A stretch of 64,000 nt of DNA from Tetrapyrgos nigripes (lineage: Eukaryota > Basidiomycota > Agaricomycetes > Agaricales > Campanellaceae), in assembly GCA_013368315.1 (NCBI GenBank), contig JAACJM010000328.1, forward strand, positions 1 through 64,000. Reading direction: 5' to 3'. Below the pieces are notes generated by a model, which did not search any database, was not told the origin of the DNA, and worked only from the letters and a program-made list of their open reading frames with translations. Position numbers and translations under genes: made by a program. Shown here piece by piece: positions 22,980 to 34,275 of this stretch; positions within the stretch are counted from its first letter, which is position 1, and each line of letters opens with the position of its first letter.

Positions 22980-25900
22980 GCGGACTTTTTGGCGACTTCA
23001 ATGCGTTTCCGGGATCTGGGCTTGGGACGCGAGACTGGGTGGTCTAAGGTGCATTCAGGCGTGCTTTTGACTGCCACTCTCATCAGTGACGAACTTGCAC
23101 AGCCACCAATCCATCCCTACCCACCACGTCTACGATTACATACACGCTGTTACTACCTCTTCCTGCCAATCCTTGCGACAACGCCAACGCTAATAGAATC
23201 CCTTTCCGCATTACTTATCTCCTCCGGGTCGCATTCTCCTTCTGCATCTTCTCATCCAGACGCACCCCCTATGCATTCGTCTCACGCTAATGGACATGGT
23301 CACGGCATTGGCAGTAGCAGGCGTGGTGGTCTCAGACTCCCAGGGTACGATTACCCTCGAGGATTAGGAAGAAAAAGGCGAGAGTATTGATGGGGAAGAT
23401 GCAGATTATGGGACGGAGACTGAGACTGAGGGGAATGGAAGAAGGCCCCGTCACCAGTGTATTGACATCCATGTCAACTTCGACGTCTCCCTCCACATCT
23501 CTACCCATCTGCCTCCTCAGAAAAAGTCCCCAACCCACCTTTCAAGAAGACGAAAACATACTACAAGGCGTTGGGTTCCAAGGACGCGTACATTATGATA
23601 ATGTTGCATCTTTTCCTCTGCCCCACTCCCTTGTCCCCTGTCCCCTTTCTCTCTCTCACTTTTCATACCCGCCCCCTCCGCTCCCGCCCCTTTCTCACCT
23701 CTGTGTAGACCAGACCCTCCACCTCACCCCAACAATCCTAACGACCTATGCAAACCACAGAGGAGATGGTGTTGAAACCTATAGAGATGGACATGGCGTT
23801 TGCCAAGAAGGTGGGTGTTTAGCTTCTTGTATTCTTTTTTCATCGACGAGTGGTTTTGAGTGATTATGGCTGGTTGAGGAGTGGAGGAGGTTGGAAGTGG
23901 CAAGCTGGGCTCGGGTCGTTGTCCAGTTGGGAGTAGGCGGCCGGGCCGTGTTGGATTTGTGGGTATTGCACTGTTGGAACACTGGGGCTACAGGTTGGGG
24001 CTTGGGGTTGGAAATGTCTTTCAGGATTGTGCTGGTGCTGTGGAGGTGCCCGGCTGACCGGTCACAGTTGCCGTTGAGGTCGAGGGTCAGGCTTGGGAGT
24101 GGGATATTGGTGTCTTGTCCGAGTCATGCTGGCATTGTCAGTATCAGCGGGACCCTTTGGCGTTGTTCGTTTTCGTTTTCGTTTCGGTTTTCGTTTCGTT
24201 TCTTTGTCTCGCTTTCTTTCTTCCTTTCTTCTCTTGTCCTTTCCTCCTCTCATGTAAATGCAAATACTGACCCTCGTACCCTTATCTCTGTCCACCCTTC
24301 CTCTCAACCTCTCCCCTATCACTCCCCACCTCCTCATTATCTCCTTCCCCTTCCCGCTCTCAAACGGATTGTCCTCGGAAATGCAAAACTTCAAATTTGC
24401 AAACAACTCCGCCGAGAACTCCGCATTTTTCACATATGCACAAAGCACTCCAAAACCAAAGTTAATGGCGCAGTCTTGCGGAGCATATCTGCAAGAGCCG
24501 AACATATTTATATGCATGGAGTGGGATTGAGGTGGGTGTCTCTTCTCGCACGGTTTCCAGGTTTTTGCTTTCTTCCGCCATTTGCGCCGTTTCATGTCTT
24601 TCTCGCATTTCTCCCTCCCCTCTTGTTCCTTTGATGTCACCGTTGATGTCTTGTGTTTTCCTGTTTTCGTTTTACGGTTTCAATGCTGACTGGCTTATTT
24701 ATAACCAGGCTCCTTCGACTCTATGAATCCACCTCCCCGCTCCGAGGGCATACCTAGGGAATAGCACGGGTCGGCGGGTAAATGACGGGTTAGGAGGTAC
24801 GGGTTTGGCGGGTACGGGTACGGGTCAGCATATCCAAACCCGCCTAAAACCCGTGACCCGTCCTACGGGTATTCAACCCGTCATAACCAAAGTCGAACCG
24901 TTCATTTCCGTGTCATTTCTATGCTGATAACAAGCTGGCAAGTACAAAAATTCATGTGAAGGATAATGTTGTTGAAATGTACTTATTCGTTGGCTCAAGT
25001 CAGTAAGTACATATTACTATCCCGCGGGTTTTCGCTCTGACCCGTTGAACCTGTCCAGACCCCTGACCCGCCTTCACGGGTACGGGTTTTGGCGGGTACG
25101 GGTACGGGTTGGAAATTTTTACCCACGGGATACCCGTACTGTTCCCTAGGCATACCCCGATCAACATGGTGAGGGGGATTGCGCAGAGTGTCTCGGAGGG
25201 TTCAGATTTCATGTAGGATGGGGTTATACATCACGGTGAGTTTCCTTGGCTTGACGTCTATGTCTATGTACACAGCCATGGCTACAACATGGCTATGACT
25301 ACGGCTAATTCTCTTTGGTTCTCAATTTATTGTTTCTGTTTTCCATGGCTTTTCCCCCCCGCTCTCTCGTTGCCGTTGACGTCGTCGCTAACTACTGTTC
25401 TTTGTTTTTCTTCTCTCTTTGCGCGCTGCTTTGCCTGCCGTGCCCCCCTCCAACATCCTCTCCTTCTCCGAAGACATTGCACCATGAGATGCGAGTTTAG
25501 TGTTGGGTTTTGGAGCTTGGTTACCAAATGCTCAGCATAGCTTCGGTCCTGGTTTCAGTGTCGACTATGGTGATGATACTGCCGGCGCTGATGTCGGCAG
25601 TAATATTGTCGATGTTAATGCTTCTGCTGGTTTTTGTCACCCAGGGACGGTCCCGATGCTTTTCTGTCTTCCGCACAAAGTTCTGTTTTTATTCTATTCT
25701 TTTTTCTTCTTTTCTTTTCTTTGCTTTGTGATTTCTTTACGTCTATGTCTATTTCTATTCGATCCTCCCATACGCCTATTCCCGGATTGGGGATGGCAAT
25801 GATCTTTGGTGTTGGCTTCGATGTTGGCGATGCGTCAAGATGCGAATGAATAGGGGTAAACTTAAAACAAGATGTCGGATGGTACATAGCTCATAGTAAA

Positions 25901-26105
25901 ATAGTCTCTACTTCATACTTGCATTGCAAGAATAATGTCAGCAATGGAAACTGGATCATTGCATCCTACGGAGCATACCTGCAAGAACCGAATATACATA
26001 TGTGTATGGAGTGGATTGAGGTGGGTCTCACCTTGCATGACTTCTAAGGTTTTTGGTTTCTTCTGCCTTTTCCACGGTTAAGCATCCTTCTACCATTTCC
26101 CCCTC
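22980..26105 (+). pseudogene. MAPKK-like decayed unit 2
   Basis: Same layout as unit 1, directly downstream of NLR2. Recognisable: the hinge GAYLQEPNIFICMEW of module A near 24480-24526, PSNIL region near 25450-25475, and the module B hinge near 25976-26020. Relative to unit 1 it lacks about 360 bp after the catalytic loop (junction near 25482) and all of module B after the hinge, being cut at 26105 where it joins the inner inverted repeat. A short hAT relative sits at 24755-25148. Confidence 0.6.
24755..25148. mobile_element. Short non-autonomous hAT relative, 394 bp
   Basis: Ends tagggaatagcacgggt and ...actgttcccta match the large hAT at 7553-12429. An exact 8-bp duplication ggcatacc flanks it (24747-24754 and 25149-25156). 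Units 1, 3 and 4 keep the empty site with one copy of ggcatacc (about 4787, 42375 and 58145). Inside are acgggt/acccgt subterminal motifs and no coding sequence. Confidence 0.95.
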
Positions 26106-26655
26106 CTGTCCTCCTGATTTTCCGCACCACTTCTGATTTTTCCGAACCTCTTTTCAAGCCTACTGAACACTTTGATGAATCTATGGTAGATACTTATGAA
26201 CATATGCTAGATACCTATGAATGTATAATTCTCAATTAATAATCTGAAGATAGCCACTTTTTTTGTTCACTTTTTCGGGAGTTCAACGTTCAGTGCCAGG
26301 CGTTTACGCATGGGAATTACGAGGCCTCTTAAAGGCCGAGTTAACTTATGTCGACCTCGAAAATTTTACCACGACCTCAAACTCCCACCCCTTTTCGTTG
26401 CCACAGCCGGTCTTTGCCCTTCCCGACAACCGGAATGTCCAGACTCGGTCTGGATCCAAGGACCGTTGACGTCAATAACTACGACGTCATGCTAGCGTGT
26501 CAAATCGGTCTGCTTAACGCCCTTCTTCCCTCTCACTTTCGACAGATTCTCCCTCCCTTCTGCATAACCTGAGTTAGACTACGTGAAAGGGCCTTGTAAT
26601 TTGCCACGCGAAGCGATGGCCCTTTGCCCCAGTATGTGGCCACTTGAAGCTGACT
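26106..26655 (+). repeat. Inner end of the left arm
   Basis: About 540 bp that recurs in reverse at 31360-31905. Both copies have a few substitutions and a 10-14 bp indel (for example cggtctggatccaag near 26448 is shortened at 31567). Homology fades after ccccagtat, which fixes the loop boundary. The paired open frames on both arms are shadows of the same repeat. Confidence 0.88.
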
Positions 26656-26898
26656 AAGGGTGCATACCTAATTAGGAAGGGCGGATATCCCACGCTCCTC
26701 CCTGCCCTCGCAGGTCACTTTCAAGGAAGCTTTGGAAGACGCTGGTCTATCACTAAGCTCTGCAGTAAGTATACATAGTTAGAGTTTGTGATGAGGTAGA
26801 TATTTACTGAAAATCAAGAGTTGCTGATAAAATCTGGGGTACAGTGATGAGATTCTTTGATTCATTCTGACCATCATGTCACTTCTGATCAAGAAATA

Positions 26899-27460
26899 CG
26901 GGGTTGTACGGTACGGGTTCAGCCCGTATATAACCGTCTTCTTTATGGCCGTATTACGGGTTTTACGGTATACGGGTTGGTCAAGCCTCGGTGACGAGTT
27001 TTGTATCGATTTTTTGACCGTTTTGCTTAGTTTGGGTAATTTCTCGTAAATAAAGTGCTTGCCATACTGCAAAATTCAAGCCCGGAGAGCATCTTCGAGC
27101 AAATTCTGATGAAAAATGGTCTTGATGCAGTATTGTTCAGATGTCAATGAGATGTGAAGTCAAGTGAAAACTTTCAGAAAGCCATCTTGGTGAGCACAAC
27201 CTCGATTTTTGTCCTCCTACTAACTTGTATAGCTCTCAAGATCAGCACGAAGCCGCTAGAAGGTAAGTCTTCTTTATAATTTTCCTCAGCTGCACCAGTA
27301 CAGACCCGTATCCAGTATTACTGCCGTACCCGTACCCGTCCAGTACCGTACAGGCTTCGAAATGAACCAGTACGATTACGGGTACGGGTATACCGTACCA
27401 GTACTGAGCCCGTAAAATTTACGGGCGTACCAGTATTACTGGACGGTGCGGAGCCCTAAT
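26899..27460. repeat. Probable degenerate DNA-transposon remnant
   Basis: A segment dense in tacgggt/acccgta motifs in both orientations, starting tacggggttgtacggtacgg and ending accgtccagtaatact-like inverse with gagcccta. The look is that of the hAT subterminal repeats elsewhere in the window, but the ends are only loosely inverse and I find no clear target duplication. No coding sequence. Confidence 0.4.
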
Positions 27461-27646
27461 TTATAGTCTGATCTGACTCAATAGCTGCAGGACACATGTG
27501 TTACCATCTGTCACTCCACTTGGTGTATCATTTGCAGCAGCATACGTGATTGTAAACGATTAAGGAAGACAGAATGACAGTAGGTTGACGGTAACAAGCA
27601 ACAGAAATAGGATCCAAACGAGAGTAGGTAAAATATCGATATGAAA

Positions 27647-28735
27647 TCACTGCAATTCCATCAATTTCTCGGTAATGGCACGGCAGATGTGGGAATGGAA
27701 GTGTATCAACGTGGTGTTCAGCATAAGAAACAGCTTAGCCCTACACCTTGGGTCCATCGATCTAAAAGAAAACTGCTCCAACTGATAGCCTAGATCAATA
27801 GAGAGCCCCGATTGGCCGTTATCAGCCTTTATGAGAGCGGGAAGTGTAGCGGAAATACGTTTCCATTCAGATTTGACAGCGTTGACACACTGAGCATGAT
27901 TGTCACATCGAAAGAGTCCCCAATCGTCATTGTCACCATTGGGTAGTCGAGGAGGGTGATGTATTAGCTCATTGAGAGTGTTTGCAAAAAGAGTGGAGCC
28001 ATCGCGAAGGATCCAGTCAACTGAGCACTGTTTAACTGAAAGATATTCTGAAAGACAGTCAGCAAAACAACAATAATGTGTATAATATGAGCACGCACGT
28101 TCAAAGATCTCAGTGCTTTCTGGTTGAGAAATGATAGGACCAGAAACAAACATACGCTGCAAACCATCATAGACCCATGATTCTTGGCGATGAACTATAC
28201 CAAGAACAATTTTGACATATGGGTCCATGGCCTCCCTATCAAGCGAATCAATCCCCTGGATGGCCAGCTCAACGCCAGGTTCCCATAGCCACATCTTGGA
28301 CAGATGTAACACACCAAGGTACCAGTGTGGGGGTCTTGTCGCTTTTGTGATGATAGAGTCACTGCAATACATAGACAGGTTGAACAAAGTCAAGGAGGAA
28401 AATGTGTCTAATACTTACATGTCATAAATGGCATCGAGATAGGCTCCAAATTCTTCTGCCGTGATCCCACCAGGTGGTCCACAAATTATGAGGGGATTGC
28501 TAATTGACGATCCTTCACAAGTTTCCACCGACTTGTTCTTGATGTTGTCCAGGTAGTCTTGGAGAGGAGTAATGCGGGGAGCGAGAAGAAACGAGTGGAC
28601 TTTGTATATGACATTCTCAACCTAATACTAGATCAATGATTGTGACAGAAAATGGAGTGTAACACCCACTTGAATGTATATGTCACCTGTAGGATAGAAA
28701 AATCTTGCATGTTCTATGACGGGGAGAGGTTCCAT
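27647..28735 (-). CDS. BTB/POZ-domain protein
   Basis: Exons 28735-28670, 28621-28419 and 28361-27647 join in frame to about 327 aa; a further in-frame intron near 28100-28050 cannot be excluded. The N-terminal FFYPTGDIYIQVENVIYKVH followed by SFLLAPRITPLQDYL is the first strand-helix portion of the BTB/POZ fold common in agaricomycete paralogue families. After it come GPPGGITAEEFGAYLDAIYD and a Trp- and Cys-rich helical region with repeated Leu. BTB proteins mediate dimerisation and often act as substrate adaptors for cullin-3 ubiquitin ligases; that role here is inference. Its start lies 201 bp from the divergent gene at 28937. It sits in the single-copy loop of the palindrome. Confidence 0.75.
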
Positions 28736-28936
28736 GATTTCTAGAGACAAACAAGAAGGGACAGACGATGATGGAGAAAGAAAGAAAGAAAGGTGTGTTG
28801 ACCACGAGTTTTACTGACCATATGCATGAAGTGGACGCTTGGATCAGCTAAAATTAGTAGACACAGAAGCTTTGACAAATACTGGGAACTTCCGAAGTTA
28901 CTATATGAACAGCACCGATAGAAGAAATCACTGATC

Positions 28937-29424
28937 ATGGCTGATCCAAATCCCATTCTTCCATCCCTTCCTCAATTCCCATTGTCAGAAAACTATCCTG
29001 AAAAATCTTGGTCTCTGAATGTCTATGGTGCTTATGATGAATTGAGGTCACTCTTTGCTCATGCCTCCCAAGTTGCGAATGAAGAAGCTGATCCAACTCG
29101 AATTTCACTTCATGCCAAGCGAATAGCTGGTAAAGGAATGACAATTCTTTTTACCTTTGAAGAATTTGCAGAACAGGAGCATTTGCCAACTGACTGGATC
29201 AAGGATGCCACCGTTGCTGTTGTTGGCCTGTTGAACCTATTGACAGTGGCACTTGAGTCATGCAGAGAACGGTTGAGCAGCAAGGGTTTGTTCCGAAGGG
29301 ATATAAAATGCTGCCAGAAGAATGGGAAGACGGGACCTATGCTTCATTCTATCATATCCTGAGTGGCAAGAAGGGTAGACGGGAACTCCGAGTTGAGCTT
29401 CCAGATATGATCTGGCGCCCTTGA
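28937..29424 (+). CDS. Unknown small protein, possibly frameshifted
   Basis: Opens with MADPNPILPSLPQFPLSENY and continues as a soluble helical protein of about 110 residues (LRSLFAHASQVANEEADPTR, TILFTFEEFAEQEHLPTDWI). The plain frame ends at 29362. After about 29270 the +1 frame reads more like protein (GFVPKGYKMLPEEWEDGTYA and RRELRVELPDMIWRP) and stops at 29424, so there may be one frameshift or an unrecognised intron. I do not recognise the family. Divergently arranged with the BTB gene at 28735, sharing a roughly 200-bp promoter region. Confidence 0.55.
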
Positions 29425-29582
29425 GCAGAAAAGTGGGTTCAGGCATTGGATGTATTCAAAGGTATACTAGCGCAACTAGATATTTGATGTGCAGTACTAT
29501 TGGATATCAAAACAAGTGTGTAATTAAACTGCAATGATTGTATTGTAGAGACAGCGAAAGGATGTTAATATAAACATGCTGG

Positions 29583-30850
29583 TTAGAGATAATGAGTGTT
29601 TGCATCAAACATTTCTGGACATGTAGGGAAGAGGGTAAAAAGTGAAGTAAAGACTTCTTCGATGTCACTATCATTCCCACTTGCCTTGCCTGACTTGGGG
29701 TCATTTGTCTCAATAGGAGAAGTTGTACGGTCTGCTGACAGGAACAAGACATTAGATTAAGATTTTTGTAAATATCAACAACGATGACACACCTTTTCTG
29801 TTAAGAGAGCTGGATTCCGAGATCGCTGAGTTGAAGCAGGGCAATCTACGCAGTTTCTTGGCAGAGACACCTGCAGGATCATATGAAATAGTTAGCAGAG
29901 GTTGTGCTAGTAATGGGACAGTAGAGATGAGAACATACCTGAATCATCACTGGCTTTACGTTTCCTCTTATCTCCAACAGAGGCCTCCTCTTCACTCTCA
30001 TCACCGTTGTCTTCATCACCACCTTCATCATCACCTTCATCATCATCTTCGTCATCGTCTTTGTCAGCGTCTTCGTCTTGAGAAGAATCATCTACAAGAA
30101 GAATCAAGATTTTAACAGTGGAAAAGCAAAGATAAGAACAGACCATTGGGCCACCCTTCCTGCTTCGCTAGGGTGTTCCACAGCTCCTCGAACTCCTCTT
30201 GATCTTCCTTGTAGTATTTGGAAATAGTATCCTTTGGGATTGGATCATGAGAAGCTACAAATCAGAAGGGTTAGCCCTTGATTATAGGTCAACGGTGATC
30301 AGGAATGGAACGCACCAATGTAAACCCATTGCCTTTCCCACCCTTTGGTACGGAGTGTATGTTTATCATACAGGTCATGGGCAGTTGGAAACTTGATCGG
30401 AGACACCGCAAGTACCCTGTATGATTGTGCACACAGGGCCAAGGGTGCCTGATCATCTCCTGTTGAGCCCGACTCATAGAGATCTTGCAAAAAGGGGAAC
30501 CATTGGAGTAGGAGGGCTGAGAGAGTAGGATGGGTGAGAGCGAGGTCAAGGTTAATTCCCTTTCGAGGAGCAATAGCAAGCCCCAGCTCTTTAAGATGAT
30601 CGATGTTGAGTGGAGACCACATCATTGTGATGCAAAGTTCCTGTGAAGCAAAGAATGAACAAAAGCAAAGAGATTGATGTGTAGATAGACGCACCAACAG
30701 GACATGGACAGGGCCGTTTGTGCATCTTCTTGGAAACATGATGGCATCGGCGCTGTGAAGCATCCATTTGGAGGAGGAAGACAGCTGGGCCAGCCAGACG
30801 AAGAGACTGAAAGAGTGACGAGAGTTGAACTGTGGCGACGGAAGATCCAA
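29583..30850 (-). CDS. Unknown multi-exon protein with acidic domain and basic nuclear signal
   Basis: At least six exons join in frame across short GT-AG introns, reading from 30850 to a stop at 29583. The N-terminal part contains MFPRRCTNGPVHVLL, then a hydrophobic stretch WSPLNIDHLKELGLAIAPRK and ALTHPTLSALLLQWFPFLQD. A middle exon reads DPIPKDTISKYYKEDQEEFE. The next exon is a run of Asp/Glu (about 30088-29990) followed by DKRKRKASDDS, a likely nuclear localisation signal. The last exon ends FTLFPTCPEMFDANTHYL. I do not recognise the family. The phase of every junction is kept, so it looks intact. The start could instead be the in-frame Met at 30763. Confidence 0.6.
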
Positions 30851-30955
30851 AGAGGTTTATAAAGGTTTAGGATTTTTGCCTCATTGTTGAAGCAAAAATA
30901 GGATTGTATTGCTGCGGAACTTGAGGCAAAAATCCTAAACCTCTTCGGATCTTAA
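30851..30955. repeat. Inverted repeat just upstream of the unknown minus-strand gene
   Basis: aggtttaggatttttgcctc at about 30868-30887 is answered by gaggcaaaaatcctaaacct at about 30923-30942, leaving a loop of about 35 bases. It could be a small fold-back element or a cruciform in the promoter of the gene starting at 30850. Confidence 0.65.
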
Positions 30956-31359
30956 GCTCCAGCGCTCCTCTAAACTGGCCTGCTAGCTTGATTCTGCGTA
31001 GGGAGACTAATGACTCTGCCAACTACTGACTTGAGCAGATAGATGGTGCATGATACAGTTGAGAGAAGTAAAAACAAATAAAAAGGAAGTATGTAGAAGG
31101 GTGTAATCCTATCTTTTTGGTGCGCAGCGTGTCTGCAGCTATTGAGTCAGATCAGAACCGGCAAGAGGGAATGACGCCATGTATTTGACTTGTCTTTTGC
31201 TGGGCCAGCAAGGTACAGCTGCAACTGTGAGCAGATAGTAGGTAGATTAGATCTAGATATGCTATAATGATAGAAAAATCAAGTCTGAATAGATCTGATC
31301 CTAATGTAGCCCATACTATAGCATAACCAGAACGGAAATGATCTTGTGCAGGTAGGTTG
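30956..31359. other. Loop end, no gene seen
   Basis: About 400 bp of single-copy sequence between the hairpin and the inner end of the right arm. Only short open frames without protein character. Confidence 0.5.
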
Positions 31360-31905
31360 AGGACAACTGGCCACCTCAATTTAGGAGTAATACTGGGGCA
31401 AAGGGCCATCGCTTTGCATGGCAAATTACGAGGCCCTTTCATGTAGTCTAACTCAGGTTATGCAGAAAGGAGAGAGAATCGGTGGAAAGTGAGAGGGAGG
31501 AAGGGCGTTAAGCAGACCGATTTGACACGCTGGTATGACGTCGTGGTTATTGACATCAACGGTCCTTCGATCTGAGTCTGGACATTCCGGTTGTCGGGAA
31601 GGGCAAAGACCGGCTGTGGCAATGAAAAGGGGTGGGAGTTTGAGGTCGTGGTAAAATTTTCGAGGTCGACATAAGTTAACTCGGCCTTTAAGAGGCCTCG
31701 TAATTCCCATGCGTAAACGCCTGGCACTGAACGTTGAACTCCCGAAAAAGTGAACAAAAAAAGTGGCTATCTTCAGATTATTAATTGAGAATTATACATT
31801 CATAGGTATCTAGCATATGTTCATAAGTATCTACCATAGATTCATCAAAGTGTTCAGTAGGCTTGAAAAGAGGTTCGGAAAAATCAGAAGTGGCGTGGAA
31901 AATCA
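31360..31905 (-). repeat. Inner end of the right arm
   Basis: Reverse complement of 26106-26655. See that entry for the boundaries. Confidence 0.88.
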
Positions 31906-32176
31906 GGAGTGGCGCGGAAGATCAGAAGAAGTTCGGAATTCAGAAATTCAGAAGAGGTTCGTAAAATCAGAGCAGGACTCAAGAAGAGGTTCGATGCTAC
32001 AAGTGTTCGGTGGACTCGAGGAGGGGTTCGGAAGGTGCGAGAAGTGTTCGGTGAACTCGAAACAAGAGTTCGGAAAAGGGAAGAGTAGTCGAGATATGGA
32101 AGAATGGCGCAAGAAGGTTCGGAAACCCTAAAAATCAAGGAGAAGTTTGGAAATAATATTGTCCATGAAATTCAAG
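31906..32176. repeat. Degenerate ttcggaa/atcagaa repeats
   Basis: Purine-rich, loosely repeated segments such as gaggttcggaaaaatcagaag. The first ones overlap the inner repeat, and in the left arm the corresponding stretch is missing. The open frame through it is a by-product of base composition. Confidence 0.5.
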
Positions 32177-32540
32177 CATATCCCCCCTTGTTCCTTATTC
32201 TCCTTCCTACTTATGTTTTGTTTCTTTTTTCTCGTTCTGTCCTTATCCCATGGTTGTATGTGTGAAGCTAGTGGGTTATACCTTTGAGCGTTGGATGATG
32301 GGTAATTGGATATTGCGTATCAGTGCTCGGAGCGAAGTGTAGGACATGTATATATCGTCAGTCTGGATACTCGACTAGCTCGGAGTACAGGAATGGGCTT
32401 GTATTCCTGTTGGTCTTTGTGATGACGGAAATAGGAACAGAAATGGAAATAGTGCTGACGCTGGTGTTGCGGGGATAGGAATCGAGACTGGAGTATGCGT
32501 CCCGCTTTGCCTGGCGTCTTTTTTCGTTCCACTTCTCTTT
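32177..32540 (+). pseudogene. 3' fragment of a MAPKK-like unit (module B end)
   Basis: Aligns with 6630-6990 of unit 1 on the same strand (cccccttgttccttattctcc to cctggcgtc). It carries a 45-bp insertion near 32331-32376 compared with unit 1. It lies upstream of NLR5 and is probably the tail of a unit that followed an earlier NLR copy. Confidence 0.7.
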
Positions 32541-33249
32541 CTGTATTTGTTTTACTTGTCTCTGCCTTTACCTTGCTATTTTCATCTCTATTTCTAAACC
32601 TATATATGAAATATGGTAGAGGGGATGGGTCATTGGAGCTCTGGATCCGTCGGTGTGTGCGCTGGTGCGGATATGGTGCTGAATCTGACGCTGGGTCTAA
32701 TGTCTTCCCTCCTCTTCATTCTGGGGTCCATCTTCTCTAGTACACATACGGTAGACAATGTTTGCTTGGATTTCAAGCATAGTTTCACCATGAATATAGA
32801 TTCTACAACTTTTTGTGTCTTTCTTTTCTGTGAGAACCGTTCTCATCTGAGCTCAAGGGGGTTGTTATTTCACTCGTTGATTTTCCTGATGGAGTGTGTG
32901 TCAGCGAGCGTGTCAAATGCTACTAAGCTGCAACCTCACTGCTGGTCCTGGCCAATTCTATCAAGGTCCTACTTCTGTCTCGAGACTCGAAGTTAGGGGG
33001 ACACGTAATACAATCCCCATGGCATAAAGAAGTACAGTCTATTTTCGTTCTTGTTTGTAGTTGTAAAGTTTCGTTCTTGCGGGGGGTTACATTAACCAGT
33101 CACGTGTATCAGATACTTTTCGTTTCTGCGCGCTACACTCTATCACACCGCTTTGACACTTACCTCTTTACATTCCGGTATGTGCATTTTATTCTTTTTA
33201 CATTCATGCATAGATTTATTTACTCGGTTACCCTAGGTTACACTTCAGT
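32541..33249 (+). other. 5' region of NLR5
   Basis: From about 32945 the sequence resembles the 5' region of NLR2 (19110-19360), including caattctatcaaggtcctac and one copy of the promoter block ttacattaaccagtcacgtg. The stretch 32560-32940 holds no gene that I can recognise. Confidence 0.5.
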
Positions 33250-34275
33250 ATGTCTAAAAGAATTGGTAACGACCCAGGAGGAGATTCGAGGTATGGAAGA
33301 CAAGAGGACGCCAATGCCTCCAAAAAGGATAAAAGTAACAAAGGACGCAGTCGCATCTCAGCTAAATTTGTCCGAGCTTTCAGCTCTCTTCAATTAGGGA
33401 GCAAGAAGGAGGAAAGTGAAAGGTCTCGAATCCAAGAGAGAGCTCCAACAAAAGAGCCTAGCAACCCTCCTGAGCAAGGAAATACTTCTACTGAATGGTT
33501 TCGTGAAGCCCACAATTTCTCAATCAATAATTCAGTGATCAACAACCATATGATAGGTAAGCATTGATATCCTTGGGCTATGAGTAACTCCGGCTGACTT
33601 TCATTGATAGGTGTAGCTCAGCCTCAACCCACTCCTCAGAAGGTATGTGAAAATGGTTTGGTCTTTCAAGGAGCTCATGTTTATCACCTCTACACGTGAA
33701 CTCAGAGAATCACACATGAGTAAGATATTTGTATTCTTCATTTTCAGAATTATTGACATCAATCCTTTGATTTGACAGTGATATCCATTTTGAGACACCT
33801 CCGGTGCCTAAAGTTTTTACTGGAAGGGATCCTCTTGTTAAGGAAGCTGTTGAGATTCTATGCAGAAAAGGCCAAAACCATTTGGCAATTCTTGGACCTG
33901 GAGGAATTGGGAAAACATCTCTTGCCCTTGTCATTGGCAATAATGCAAAAGTCCAGCGAAAGTTCCGAAAGCTGCATTTCCTTCCTTGTGATATTCTTGA
34001 GGATGTGAATGACATCCTTCAAGGGTTCATGCAAGTCCTGAAAATAAAACCTCAAGAAGGAAAGAGTGATCATGACAGTTTATATGATTATTTGCAGACC
34101 AACAAAAAAGCTGTTCTTTTCATCCTGGATAATTTTGAGACACCATGGAATCACAAGGATGGGCATGTCAAAGCTAGGAGCCTTATTGAGAAAATTGGAA
34201 CATTCAGCTGTGTAACCTTTATTCTAACTATGAGAGGCATGGATGGACCAGGAGATATACCATGGCATAATCACA
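33250..34275 (+). pseudogene. NLR5: diverged, truncated NB-ARC receptor
   Basis: Exon 1 (33250-33556) starts MSKRIGNDPGG, shorter than in NLR2, and ends in NFSINNSVINNHMIG with the same phase-1 donor. Exon 2 starts at 33748. Aligned to NLR2, codon 8 of this exon is a TGA (33768-33770). The NB-ARC part continues with the P-loop GPGGIGKTS and LDNFETPW, and stops abruptly after RGMDGPGDIPWH at about 34270, where the minisatellite element begins. No NLR sequence follows on its far side. It is clearly more diverged from NLR1-4 than these are from each other, so it is an older paralogue. Pseudogene by nonsense codon and truncation. Confidence 0.85.

Larger units (their letters stand above)
1..26655 (+). 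repeat. Left arm of giant inverted duplication
   Basis: Every major block of this segment is found again in reverse order and opposite strand between about 60985 and 31360: NLR, MAPKK-like unit, spacer, Helitron, NLR 5' region, NLR, MAPKK-like unit and inner repeat. Corresponding points seen directly include 7430-7552 with 55030-55150, 12438-12601 with 54857-55021, 17380-20290 with 47400-50320, 20291-22612 with 45111-47400 and 26106-26655 with 31360-31905. The arms differ by substitutions, indels and several transposon insertions. The arm continues beyond the left window edge, because NLR1 starts inside its first exon. Confidence 0.9.

Noticed and set aside
31453..31757. Mirror frames of 85-99 aa in the inner inverted repeat (also 26263-26495)
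   Set aside because: The frame is present only because the repeat is duplicated. Indels between the two copies change frame without compensation, so no coding constraint is seen.
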